Part shown: positions 7,966 to 16,259 of the stretch, piece after piece
Layout of the letters: each line of letters starts with the position of its first letter
Position numbering within the stretch: the stretch's first letter is position 1
NCBI GenBank assembly: GCA_050291465.1
Contig: JBNKJV010000004.1
Location: forward strand, 124,001-188,000
Length of the DNA stretch: 64,000 nucleotides
Direction: 5' to 3'
Source: CBFDBF01 sp050291465
GTDB lineage: Bacteria > Pseudomonadota > Gammaproteobacteria > Chromatiales > Chromatiaceae
The notes under the pieces: generated by a model
What the model saw: the letters and a program-made list of their open reading frames with translations, nothing else
Database searches by the model: none
What the model was told of the DNA's origin: nothing
Translations under genes and position numbers: made by a program

Positions 7966-9156
7966 ATGTCATCCCCTAACTTGCTCGGCCAGCTCAGTTC
8001 TATTCAAGAGATGATGGCACGGCTCGTTGAGTCTATCCCGGAGGTGGATTGTTACCGTTCGTATACTCCGGGGCTGGCACCCCTTGCCTGGTACCTTGGA
8101 CGTAGCGTCTATCAGGAAACCTATTGGTTACGGGAGGTACTTCAGGGCGATGACGATCTGACGGGGCGGGTACGGGAACTCTTCCATCCTAACAGTGAGA
8201 CCGACGCCTCTCAATGGGAGCGCCTTCCGCCGAGGGATCACCTTCTTAACTGGGCCCTGGAGATCCAGGAAAACAACCTGACGCTGCTTGCCAATCCCAG
8301 ACTTCTGCCTGATCACCCCCTGCTGCAGGAGGCGCGTCTGCAACAGCACATCCTGCAGCAGCACCACCGGATATACGAAACCATGCTGATGGTACTTAGT
8401 GAACGAAGTCTGCTGCATGATTTCGACGGGTATCAGGCGCCCACACCATTAAAGAGTGAACCGCCGGCGACCGAGAACCTTGGAATCTCCCAGGGCCACT
8501 ACCGCATCGGCGCAAAGGACCAGACCACAGCTTATGATAACGAGTTACCGGTACAGATCGTGGAACTGAGCAGTTTCCGCATCGCCAGACATCCGGTTTC
8601 AAACGGGGCATTTCTGCGGTTCATGGAGGAAGGGGGTTATCTGGAACGGAAATTCTGGTCTGATGAGGGCTGGAACTGGCTGTCACACAACCAGGGTCAC
8701 CACCCCCACCACTGGCGTCAGGACAATCACCAGGCCTGGTACGGCATCGGCCTGAACGGCCCCTTCGACCTGACCACCGAGGACCCGGTAATGGGGATAA
8801 ACCACTATGAGGCCGGCGCTTTTGCCGCCTGGACGGCAGAACAGGGCGGAGAACTTGCCGGCGCCGTACTACAACATGAGTACCAATGGGAAGTTGCGGT
8901 TCGAACCCAGGCCCTGAAGGAGTTTGGGCGAGTCTGGGAATGGTGTTCCAACAGTTTTCATCCCTATAGTGAGTACCGGCCCGCTCAGGACGGCCTGGGA
9001 ACCACGGAAAGTTTCGACGAAAACCTCTTCAGCCTCCGTGGCGCGAGCCTCTACACCCAACACACCCTGCGTCGGCCCAGCTACCGCAACAGGGCGTTAC
9101 CGGAGAAAAAATACCTGTTCGCCGGCACCCGACTGGTATTTCCGCCAAAGACATAG
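7966..9156 (+). CDS. EgtB-like protein (DinB plus FGE-sulfatase) with altered metal site
   Basis: The 396-residue protein has an N-terminal DinB-like four-helix domain (about 1-155) and a C-terminal formylglycine-generating-enzyme-like domain (about 175-393: GHYRIGAKD ... FRIARHPVSNGAFLRFM ... GRVWEWCSNSFHPY ... AGTRLVF). This is the layout of EgtB, the ergothioneine sulfoxide synthase, and its relatives. EgtB binds iron with three His. Here the matching positions appear to be Arg46 in LGRSVYQETY, and Gln132 and Ile136 in QQHHRIYETM; nearby His residues exist but are out of register. Iron binding is therefore doubtful. No egtD lies nearby. The ATG at 7966 has GGGAGA upstream. Family assignment is firm; activity is not. 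Confidence 0.8.
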   Translation: MSSPNLLGQLSSIQEMMARLVESIPEVDCYRSYTPGLAPLAWYLGRSVYQETYWLREVLQGDDDLTGRVRELFHPNSETDASQWERLPPRDHLLNWALEIQENNLTLLANPRLLPDHPLLQEARLQQHILQQHHRIYETMLMVLSERSLLHDFDGYQAPTPLKSEPPATENLGISQGHYRIGAKDQTTAYDNELPVQIVELSSFRIARHPVSNGAFLRFMEEGGYLERKFWSDEGWNWLSHNQGHHPHHWRQDNHQAWYGIGLNGPFDLTTEDPVMGINHYEAGAFAAWTAEQGGELAGAVLQHEYQWEVAVRTQALKEFGRVWEWCSNSFHPYSEYRPAQDGLGTTESFDENLFSLRGASLYTQHTLRRPSYRNRALPEKKYLFAGTRLVFPPKT

Positions 9157-9197
9157 CGGGAATCTCTACGGACGCGCCGCGTCCGTAGAGATTCCCG
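9157..9197. terminator. Bidirectional terminator, 18-bp perfect stem
   Basis: CGGGAATCTCTACGGACG is followed by a 5-base loop and its exact reverse complement. It begins immediately after the stop of the EgtB-like gene and lies before the stop of the convergent FKBP gene, so it can end both transcripts. Neither side has a long T run. Confidence 0.8.
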
Positions 9198-9216
9198 AAA
9201 ACTCACCCGGTAGCGC

Positions 9217-9915
9217 TCAACCGGTCTTGATCGAAATCAGTTCGATCTCAAAGATCAGGGCCTCATTGGGGCCGATGGCAGGAGGGGCGCCCCTGGCCCC
9301 ATACGCCATCTCGGAAGGAATGAAAATCCGCCACTTCGCTCCCGGCTGCATACGGGTCAGGGCCTCGCGGAATCCCTCGATAACGCCGTTCAAAGGGAAG
9401 GTAACCGGTTGTTCACCGTGAGAGTAGGAGCTATCAAACTCCTCACCATTGAGCAGGGTCCCGCGGTAGTGGACGGAAACGGTATCATCGACCTTGGGGG
9501 ACGCCCCCTCTCCCGCTTTTAACACCTCATACTGCAGCCCGCTCGGCAACTCCACTACACCCTCTTTGCTCTTGTTTTCGGCGAGGAATTTCTGCCCCGC
9601 CTCAAGGGTACGTTTGGCCTCCTCCGCACGGGCCTGAAGTATCGCCTGCTGGCCCGCCTCCAGCGCCATGGCCATCTCTCCGGCGGTCATCTGCAACTCC
9701 CGGCCCTGTAAGACATCCGATATGGCGGCAGCGATAGCCGCATCGTCTATCTTGATGCTCTCGGACTTTAGCTGGGTTGCGAAGGTATAACCAACCGCGT
9801 AACTGAACCTCTGCTCCGTGGTCTTCAGTTCCGTGTCGGAGGGTGTGTCAGAGGGTGAACACGAGGTTGTAAGGAGAAGTGTAAGGGGAAGCAGGATCCT
9901 ATAATTGATGGGCAT
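9217..9915 (-). CDS. FKBP-type peptidyl-prolyl isomerase, lipoprotein (FkpA/Mip type)
   Basis: The 232-residue protein has a lipoprotein signal (RILLPLTLLLTTSC), a helical dimerisation region (about 30-115, FSYAVGYTFATQL...) and a C-terminal FKBP domain (about 120-230). The FKBP motifs are VSVHYRGTLLNGEEFDSSY, VIEGFREALTRMQPGAKWRI and MAYGARGAPPAIGPNEALIF. It would assist folding of envelope proteins in the periplasm. The length and layout match FkpA/Mip proteins. A purine-rich TAAGGAAAA precedes the ATG. It stands alone, facing the EgtB-like gene across a shared terminator. Confidence 0.92.
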   Translation of the reverse strand: MPINYRILLPLTLLLTTSCSPSDTPSDTELKTTEQRFSYAVGYTFATQLKSESIKIDDAAIAAAISDVLQGRELQMTAGEMAMALEAGQQAILQARAEEAKRTLEAGQKFLAENKSKEGVVELPSGLQYEVLKAGEGASPKVDDTVSVHYRGTLLNGEEFDSSYSHGEQPVTFPLNGVIEGFREALTRMQPGAKWRIFIPSEMAYGARGAPPAIGPNEALIFEIELISIKTG

Positions 9916-10101
9916 AAATTTTCCTTACTTATTTCTATATATATCGGCCGAAACCGCAGGAAACTGAACCCTACCCGCTTGCCGCAAAGAACGCAATTCC
10001 CAAATTGAATCAAATAGATACAATTCTTCACATTTTCGAAATCCGGGTCTTGGCAGGGGTGGAATTCCGACCTATTCTTCCATCACAGAAGGAAGGTTTT
10101 T

Positions 10102-10344
10102 ATGGTTATCAAATCTGTTTCCGGATCAGCGCTGCAGGGCATCCAGCGGGGACTTCAGGGCGTTCGCCGTAACGCCGCTGAGATCGCTTCTGCACACCAT
10201 ATGCGAAGCAGCACCGCCGCCCCCAAGGACCTGACCCGTTCCCTGGTTGAACTCAAGCAACATCAGCTGATAACGAGCGCCTCGGTGGAGGCCTTCCGTA
10301 CGGAAAATGAGATAATCGGAACTCTGCTGGACGTAAAAGCGTAG
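10102..10344 (+). CDS. Very small flagellar-rod-like protein
   Basis: The 80-residue protein joins an N-terminal segment resembling the start of flagellar rod/hook proteins (SGSALQGIQRGLQGVRRNAAEIASAH) to a C-terminal segment resembling their end (DLTRSLVELKQHQLITSASV, then ENEIIGTLLDVK). In FlgB/C/F/G proteins these two helices pack into a coiled coil and flank a large domain, which is missing here. No flagellar genes adjoin it. GAAGGAAGG precedes the ATG. A strong terminator follows, so it is a single-gene unit. It could be a rod-assembly accessory or regulator; the family resemblance is clear, the role unknown. Confidence 0.65.
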   Translation: MVIKSVSGSALQGIQRGLQGVRRNAAEIASAHHMRSSTAAPKDLTRSLVELKQHQLITSASVEAFRTENEIIGTLLDVKA

Positions 10345-10397
10345 CGAATCCAACGCCGACGACTTTCTTTCTCGTGCTGCCTTTTCAGCACGGCAAT

Positions 10398-10433
10398 CAA
10401 AAGCACCCGCAAGTAATGCGGGTGCTTTTGTTT
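10398..10433 (+). terminator. Rho-independent terminator of the flagellar-rod-like gene
   Basis: A perfect 13-bp stem (CAAAAGCACCCGC / GCGGGTGCTTTTG) with a 7-base loop is followed by TTT. It is nearly symmetric and could act on both strands. Confidence 0.85.
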
Positions 10434-10588
10434 CGGGTCCCTGAAAAAATCCGGGGCGTTGATGGGGGCATCCCTATTCGCCCGCAATACTCTTAGTCCT
10501 GCAAAAGGGAGACCTGCATAAGTCCCCGCCCGCCATCAGGAGACTGCGAAAAAAGTTGGGGCGGAGCTCAAATGGCGTTTACTTTATA

Positions 10589-10680
10589 AGCCGCGAATAA
10601 CGCCAATCACCGCAAAGTATCGCAAATGACTTATCGAGATTTAGCGTGGATTCGCGGTGATTCGCGACCATTTGCGGCTA
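10589..10680. repeat. Dispersed imperfect palindrome, copy 2
   Basis: This is the same element as at 124-227, in the opposite orientation and about 12 bases shorter in the centre. Its arms start AGCCGCGAATAACGCCAATC and end ATTCGCGACCATTTGCGGCT, and are imperfect inverted repeats. Confidence 0.7.
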
Positions 10681-10777
10681 GACCCTAGTAGAAGCAATCC
10701 TGCCATAACACGAATGACAAGCACAAACCCTCAAAAGTTGGTACCGCTCGGGCTGGACACCGCCTTACACAAAATAC

Positions 10778-10812
10778 ACTTCTTACTACTAACTTCCCAC
10801 TTCATACTTCTG
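10778..10812. repeat. AACTNNN heptamer repeats, five units
   Basis: Five units (ACTTCTT, ACTACTA, ACTTCCC, ACTTCAT, ACTTCTG) lie directly after the stop of nadC on the plus-strand reading. They belong to the same heptamer family as 7881-7929. Confidence 0.7.
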
Positions 10813-10813
10813 A

Positions 10814-11659
10814 TCAAACAAAACGCATCGAGAGATCCACGGCGGTGACGTTCTTCGTCAGACCGCCGACGGATATATCATCCACACCGGTCTCGGCGAT
10901 CGCCCTGATCCGCTCTAGAGAGACCCCGCCCGAGGCCTCTAAGCGCGCCCGGTTTCGGTTTACGCTGACAGCTTCCCGAAGCTGATCCAGATCGAAATTA
11001 TCCAGCAGTATGCGATCGGACCCGGCGGCGATAGCCTCTTCCATACCGGACAGATCCTCCACCTCCACCTCAATCTCCAGATCAGGGGCTTCCCGCCGCG
11101 CCGCCGCCACGGCGGCAGTAATGGAACCGGCTGCCGCTATGTGGTTCTCCTTGATCAGAACGGCATCATAGAGCCCGATGCGATGATTGTGGCAACCGCC
11201 GCAGGCCACTGCGTACTTCTGTTGCACGCGCAGTCCCGGAAGCGTCTTACGGGTGTCCAGTATCCGCACCCCGGTTCCGGCCACGGCGCCGGCGTAGGTA
11301 CGTGCCAGGGTGGCGGTGCCCGAGAGGGTCTGGAGATAGTTGAGCGCGGTCCGTTCAGCAGTCAATAACGCGCGGGTATTGCCCTGCAGCTGACAAATAA
11401 CCGTTCCCGGCGACACCGGATCCCCGTCGGAGACGTTCCAATGAATCGCGATTTCCGGGTCGAGCTGGTGAAAGGCTTCATCAAACCAGGCGCGACCGCA
11501 GATCACCGCTTCGTCACGGCATACCACCTGCACCGCTGACCGGACATGTGCGGGAATCAGTGCGGCCGTACGATCCCCACTACCGACGTCCTCCTGCAGA
11601 GCCAGCCCGACCTGTTCCCGAATCGAATCCAGAGAGGGAAGAATCGCATTCACATCCAA
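10814..11659 (-). CDS. nadC: Nicotinate-nucleotide pyrophosphorylase (quinolinate phosphoribosyltransferase)
   Basis: NadC converts quinolinate and PRPP to nicotinate mononucleotide in de novo NAD synthesis. The 281-residue protein has family length and motifs: LQEDVGSGDRTAALIP, ERTALNYLQTLSGTATL, ILDTRKTLPGLRVQQKYAV, HRIGLYDAVLIKENHI and LDNFDLDQL, with the substrate-binding Arg and Lys residues in place. It is transcribed toward a heptamer-rich gap. No nadA or nadB is nearby. The start at 11659 is supported by alignment to the usual N-terminus. Confidence 0.95.
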   Translation of the reverse strand: MDVNAILPSLDSIREQVGLALQEDVGSGDRTAALIPAHVRSAVQVVCRDEAVICGRAWFDEAFHQLDPEIAIHWNVSDGDPVSPGTVICQLQGNTRALLTAERTALNYLQTLSGTATLARTYAGAVAGTGVRILDTRKTLPGLRVQQKYAVACGGCHNHRIGLYDAVLIKENHIAAAGSITAAVAAARREAPDLEIEVEVEDLSGMEEAIAAGSDRILLDNFDLDQLREAVSVNRNRARLEASGGVSLERIRAIAETGVDDISVGGLTKNVTAVDLSMRFV

Positions 11660-11858
11660 AGACCCTTTGTCGTACCTTGGCGACCGGAACCGTGATCAGA
11701 GCATACAGCCCCTCACGGCACCGTTCATGAAGTAATGGATAAAAGTGGGATTTTACGGCAGCCGCCTTAAAAAAGGCCAATGAAACGGCAACCGGGCACA
11801 ATCCGTATCGCCCCTTTATTGGACGAAAGGGCGGAAAGGGTTGGGAACGATAAGGAAA

Positions 11859-14108
11859 TTACCCGCTTTCAGCCTGCTGCAGGTTGTCGACGATTGCGCG
11901 CATGGCGCGATCCAGCAACGGTTTGTCAGCTTCTTTCAGGAATACCGCGGTACCTGCCGCCATCGCCTGAGCCAACCCTTCCAGGGTCGCCTCCATGACC
12001 TTCACCCCTTTTCTGTTCACGAACAGATGGTTTCCGGTCACCACGCTCTTCCAGGCAAGCTTGACCCGTTTCGAGGTATTTGAGTTCGAATCCACCAACT
12101 CAATCCAGGCGCCGACCGGCAGTGCTTTGGCTTTCTGCAGATAATCATCAGCGGTAACAGGAGCTTTTGGCTTTTCCTTGGCGGCAGGCTTCTTCTGTGC
12201 CGCAGCCGGGGATTTACCACGCTCCTCGGGGGCGGTGTTCGGCATCGGGTTAACGCCGGGAACCTGCTCACCGCGCAGAGAAATCACATGACAGGCCTGC
12301 AGCTCCTTGAACAGACGTGCCGTCTTATGCTGGTCGTAGGATATTTCGTTGAGTTCCTTGCGCAACCCTTTCAGGAGCACCGGGATGGTATCCAACAATT
12401 CGCGCTGCTCTTCCCGGCTGGTCTTTGGAGTAACGCTCCAGATCAGCTGATCCATCATGCGCAGACCCGTCTGCCATTCCTGGCTTTCCAGCCCCTTGCG
12501 CAATACGATCAGTAACAGAACATCTTTCCAGCCGTCGCGAATCAACTCCACAACCGCCGGGGGCAGAGTACCTGCTTTCTTGAAACGCTTTTCGATCTCC
12601 TCCTCAACCTCCTGTTTCCCAAGTTGCAGCTGCTCCTTGCCGCGGGTGGCCTGGGTCGCCCGCTCCTCCGCAACCTTGGAGGCCTGCTGCTCCTTACCCA
12701 GATATTCCATAACCTCCTGATTCAGCTTCTCAAACAGGCTGACATCACGATCAAACTCGGACAATACCCGACTGACCACGGACTCGATTTTTCCATACAG
12801 ACTCTTTTCCGAACGGTCGCCGTCATCGAACCAGCCCAGGGCCGCCTTGGCCAGATTGTTCAACAACACCCGGGCGGGATGGGATTTTCTGCTGAAAAAG
12901 TCACGGTCTAGAATCGCGACTTTAACCATCGGTATCTGCAGCCGGCCCAGCAAGGCCTTCATGGCGTCCGGCAGATTATGGTCCTCAAGGATAAAGTCGA
13001 AGAGCATCGATATGACATCGATGATGTTTTCGTCGGTATGACTGATGCTGCGACCACCCTCGCCTCTGCCGAGATTCAGCTGTTTGAGCAGGTGTTCTCT
13101 AAGATCCACATGCTCGGGAACGATGAGGCCTTCGGGCCCGAAAGAGATAAGGGCAAGATTACCCTGCTGCAGATTGGAGAGGGCGCTGATGACCTGGGAG
13201 GTATCGATAAACGCCTGAGGGGTCCCCGCGGGAGCCGCCGACACGCCGCGGCGAAGGTTCAGCAGCTCCTGCAACCTCGGGAACAGCTCCAGATCGATTT
13301 CGCTTCCCAATTCGCGCGAAACGTTCTGTTCCTCCGCCCTGGTACGATCACTCGCCTTGTAAGAACCGCGTTGTACAGCCGGTGACACCGGATTCTGCTT
13401 AACCCTCTGGGACAGTTTGGGCAGGATTCCGGCCTGCGCCAGTACATCGTTGATCCCGTCATACAGGCCGCCCAGATACTGCATGACCTCTTTGTCGAAG
13501 ATCTTGTAAACCACCAGCTTAACCGGCAGATCCAATTCCAGCGACTGAATGGTTTCCCGGAACAGATGACAGATCGTGGCCGGGCTGATGGGATTATTGT
13601 TGGAATCAACCACAACCTCATGGGCGAGGCGGCTGAAGCGCTGTTCCAGGGCGTACAGTTCGCGATAATAGCGGCTGTCCCCTTTCGAGATCATGTTGGT
13701 GGTGGCCAACTTCTCTTCCAGCTCTTCCTCCCCCACGAGCGAGAGATTTTCGGTATCGGTGGCGCTCTCGAGTTCCCGGGCGGTGGAGATATCGCCCAAG
13801 CGCCAAAACTCATCGAAAGCCCCAAGGATCCGCCTCTGAAAGCCGTTCTCCAGGCTCTCCCGCTCCTTGCGCAATACCCGCATGGCATCAAAATACTGCG
13901 TCTGCAGGTCATTGCTGTCGGCCTTGTTGGAAAGATCAAAAAGGGCGTCATCAAGCTTATCGAACATACCTTCGATAAGCTGAGGCATCATCCAGGCGAC
14001 TACTTGCCGGCAGTTATCCACAGCCTTACGCTCCCCCGGGTTGAGGTTAATATTACGACCGGCTACTTTGTGCCCGGTGAACGAGAGGATATTGTCGTTT
14101 TGCGCCAT
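11859..14108 (-). CDS. DUF1631 family protein
   Basis: The 749-residue cytoplasmic protein is mostly helical and charged. It carries the typical start of DUF1631 proteins (CRQVVAWMMPQLIEGMFDKL) and segments such as LVVYKIFDKEVMQYLGGLYD and ALLGRLQIPMVKVAILD. A Lys/Ala/Pro-rich linker (about 640-670) leads to a C-terminal small beta domain (about 675-745, VGAWIELVDSNS ... RVKLAWKSVVTGNHLFVNRK), which resembles PilZ-like folds and hints at a link with cyclic-di-GMP signalling. That link is inference. DUF1631 proteins have no agreed function; older labels such as thymidine phosphorylase should be ignored. It is a stand-alone gene. Confidence 0.8.
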   Translation of the reverse strand: MAQNDNILSFTGHKVAGRNINLNPGERKAVDNCRQVVAWMMPQLIEGMFDKLDDALFDLSNKADSNDLQTQYFDAMRVLRKERESLENGFQRRILGAFDEFWRLGDISTARELESATDTENLSLVGEEELEEKLATTNMISKGDSRYYRELYALEQRFSRLAHEVVVDSNNNPISPATICHLFRETIQSLELDLPVKLVVYKIFDKEVMQYLGGLYDGINDVLAQAGILPKLSQRVKQNPVSPAVQRGSYKASDRTRAEEQNVSRELGSEIDLELFPRLQELLNLRRGVSAAPAGTPQAFIDTSQVISALSNLQQGNLALISFGPEGLIVPEHVDLREHLLKQLNLGRGEGGRSISHTDENIIDVISMLFDFILEDHNLPDAMKALLGRLQIPMVKVAILDRDFFSRKSHPARVLLNNLAKAALGWFDDGDRSEKSLYGKIESVVSRVLSEFDRDVSLFEKLNQEVMEYLGKEQQASKVAEERATQATRGKEQLQLGKQEVEEEIEKRFKKAGTLPPAVVELIRDGWKDVLLLIVLRKGLESQEWQTGLRMMDQLIWSVTPKTSREEQRELLDTIPVLLKGLRKELNEISYDQHKTARLFKELQACHVISLRGEQVPGVNPMPNTAPEERGKSPAAAQKKPAAKEKPKAPVTADDYLQKAKALPVGAWIELVDSNSNTSKRVKLAWKSVVTGNHLFVNRKGVKVMEATLEGLAQAMAAGTAVFLKEADKPLLDRAMRAIVDNLQQAESG

Positions 14109-14377
14109 GAGGTCCTACTCTGTGCAACAGAAGATGCTCCATACCTTAGCGGTATCGACTGGGAGACACCTTATCTTAAGTTCTAACTTATGAATCAGGA
14201 AGGTCGCCCACCGTGAGGTTAATCACAAATTTCCATGATGGGCGCCCGGAAAGGGGGGTAATTTGAGAAAATGTGACCCCTTTCATCGGAAAGCCGCCAC
14301 CGACCCCCGGGGACCACCGCCTCTCTCTCCGGCCCGGTCCCGGCATTGCCGGTTTCCCAAGCTCTCCCTCCTCGTGT

Positions 14378-15124
14378 ATGTTTCTGTCTGTGAATAAGCT
14401 TCTGGGACACCTCGGCCGCTCGCTCAGGGAAAGCATTCGCGATCTGCTCCCGATCCTTGGGGTTATCGCATTCTTTCAGCTCATTGTCCTGCGCCAACCC
14501 ATACCCGAGCTTTCCAACCTCCTGACAGGGACCCTGATGGTGGTCATCGGCCTGACGCTCTTCGTATACGGCCTGAAGACCGGTCTGTTCCCGATCGGCG
14601 AGTCAATGGCTCACAGCCTGGCGAGCAAGGGAAGCCTGTTCTGGCTGCTGTCCTTTGCCTTCGCTCTCGGCTTCGGCACCACCATCGCGGAACCGGCCCT
14701 CATTGCGGTGGCCGGAGAGGCCTCGGAGGTGGCCGCCAAGGGGGGCATGATCGAAAATACTGAAACCGCATTGCGGCGCTATGCCTACGGCCTGCGGTTG
14801 ACCGTCGCCTTTTCGGTAGGCTTTGCCATCGCGATCGGTGTGCTGCGCATCATTAAGGGATGGCCGGTGCAGTATCTGATACTGGGCGGTTATGCCGGAG
14901 TCGTGGTGATGACCCTGTTCGCTCCCCCGGAGATCATAGGTATCGCTTATGACTCCGGCGGGGTGACCACATCCACCATCACGGTACCGCTGGTCACCGC
15001 TCTCGGCGTGGGCCTCGCTTCCAGTATCCGGGGCCGCAATCCCATGACCGACGGATTCGGCTTGATCGCGTTCGCCTCGCTGACACCCATGATCTTCGTC
15101 ATGGCTTACGGGATACTGCTGTGA
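14378..15124 (+). CDS. DUF1538 family membrane protein, first copy
   Basis: The protein of about 248 residues has six or seven hydrophobic segments and the DUF1538 hallmarks FGTTIAEPALIAVAGEA and AYDSGGVTTSTITVPLVTAL. It resembles a transporter or channel half and is paralogous to the next gene; the two probably work as a pair. A frame open from 14273 exists, but its first 35 codons are Pro/Gly/Ser-rich with no membrane character, so ATG 14378 is preferred; the ribosome-binding site is weak. The stop overlaps the next start (GTGA). The downstream P-II-like and CBS genes suggest nucleotide-controlled transport. Confidence 0.8.
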   Translation: MFLSVNKLLGHLGRSLRESIRDLLPILGVIAFFQLIVLRQPIPELSNLLTGTLMVVIGLTLFVYGLKTGLFPIGESMAHSLASKGSLFWLLSFAFALGFGTTIAEPALIAVAGEASEVAAKGGMIENTETALRRYAYGLRLTVAFSVGFAIAIGVLRIIKGWPVQYLILGGYAGVVVMTLFAPPEIIGIAYDSGGVTTSTITVPLVTALGVGLASSIRGRNPMTDGFGLIAFASLTPMIFVMAYGILL

Positions 15125-15906
15125 TTGCCGGCCTGATAAGCTTTCTGGAAACCCTGATTTCAACCATCCACGACGTGTTGCCGATCGTCGTGATCCTGTT
15201 CGGCTTCCAGCTTTTCGTATTGCGCCGACCGATAGCGAAGCCGCGCCAGGTCATCACCGGTTTTCTACTGGTACTCCTGGGACTGGCGTTCTTCCTGCAG
15301 GGGCTGGAACAGGCGCTTTTCCCCCTGGGCAAACTGATGGCCAACCAACTCACGGCGCCCGAGTTCCTCGGGGTATTACCCGGCTCCAAAGAGCATCACT
15401 ATCTCTGGCTCTACCTGTTTGCCGCAGCCATCGGGTTTTCCACCACCATTGCCGAACCATCTCTCATCGCCGTCGCCATAAAGGCCAACCAGGTGTCCGG
15501 TGGTGCCGTCGGGACCTGGGGCTTGCGTATCGCCGTCGCCATCGGTGTAGCCGTCGGAATCGTATTGGGCGCATATCGGATAGTGAGCGGAACGCCGCTG
15601 CACTATTACATCATCGCCGGTTACATCATCGTCATGATCCAGACCTTTTACTGCCCCAAACCCATCATCGCCCTCGCCTATGATTCCGGTGGAGTTACCA
15701 CCTCCACCGTAACCGTGCCCCTGGTGGCGGCGCTCGGGCTGGGGTTGGCGTCCAGCATTCCCGGCCGCAATCCGCTGCTGGATGGTTTCGGCCTTATCGC
15801 TTTTGCCAGTCTGTTCCCCATTATGAGTGTTATGGCATACGCACAGCTCAGCGACTGGTATACCAGACGATCCCTCACGGATCCTTCCAACAATGAAGGG
15901 GGTTAA
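15121..15906 (+). CDS. DUF1538 family membrane protein, second copy
   Basis: The 261-residue integral membrane protein starts with GTG overlapping the stop of the first copy. It has the same signature blocks: FSTTIAEPSLIAVAIKA and AYDSGGVTTSTVTVPLVAAL, then SSIPGRNPLLDGFGLIAFASL. The two copies are clearly related along their length, as expected for a gene duplication giving two halves of a membrane complex. In some DUF1538 proteins the two halves are fused, which fits this view. The substrate is unknown. It is followed after two bases by the P-II-like gene. Confidence 0.82.
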   Translation: MIAGLISFLETLISTIHDVLPIVVILFGFQLFVLRRPIAKPRQVITGFLLVLLGLAFFLQGLEQALFPLGKLMANQLTAPEFLGVLPGSKEHHYLWLYLFAAAIGFSTTIAEPSLIAVAIKANQVSGGAVGTWGLRIAVAIGVAVGIVLGAYRIVSGTPLHYYIIAGYIIVMIQTFYCPKPIIALAYDSGGVTTSTVTVPLVAALGLGLASSIPGRNPLLDGFGLIAFASLFPIMSVMAYAQLSDWYTRRSLTDPSNNEGG

Positions 15907-15908
15907 CC

Positions 15909-16259
15909 ATGCGTTTCAAGCTAATCATCACCTTTATCGAAGACAGCAAGACGGACCTGGTTCTTGAAGCCGCCCGCGAGTCGGGGGCGACCGGTTCCAC
16001 GGTCATCAACCAGGCACGCGGCGAAGGCCTGAAACAGAGCAGAACCTTTTTCGGTCTCAACCTCGAGATTCAGCGGGATGTGGTACTGCTGCTGGTGGAA
16101 GAACATCTCAGCCGCCAAATCCTGGAACGGATCGCCGAGGTTGGAGAATTCGACGAAAAGCCCGGCACGGGGATCGCGTTCCAGATCAACGTACAGGACG
16201 CCGTGGGTGTCAGTCATCAGATCAAGCAGTTAGCCAGCAGGGTGGAGGAAGAAATATGA
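15909..16259 (+). CDS. P-II-like signalling protein
   Basis: The 116-residue protein has the P-II-like beta-alpha-beta pattern (MRFKLIITFIEDSKTDLVLEAARESGATGSTVINQ), but no canonical T-loop Tyr segment and no full GlnB signature. It is best called P-II-like, not GlnB or GlnK. Such proteins usually bind nucleotides and regulate a partner encoded next door, here the DUF1538 pair and the CBS protein. It overlaps the CBS gene by four bases (ATGA). A direct role in controlling the DUF1538 proteins is inference from this arrangement. Confidence 0.75.
   Translation: MRFKLIITFIEDSKTDLVLEAARESGATGSTVINQARGEGLKQSRTFFGLNLEIQRDVVLLLVEEHLSRQILERIAEVGEFDEKPGTGIAFQINVQDAVGVSHQIKQLASRVEEEI

Larger units (their letters stand above)
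10345..10813. other. Intergenic region: terminator, palindromic repeat and heptamers
   Basis: No gene is seen. The stretch carries the terminator at 10398, the second copy of the dispersed palindrome at 10589-10680 and a heptamer run at 10778-10812, all listed separately. The segments between them show nothing else I can support. Confidence 0.5.

Noticed and set aside
14273..14377. N-terminal extension of the first DUF1538 protein
   Set aside because: The 35 codons encode a Pro/Gly/Ser-rich stretch with no signal or membrane character, unlike the second copy.
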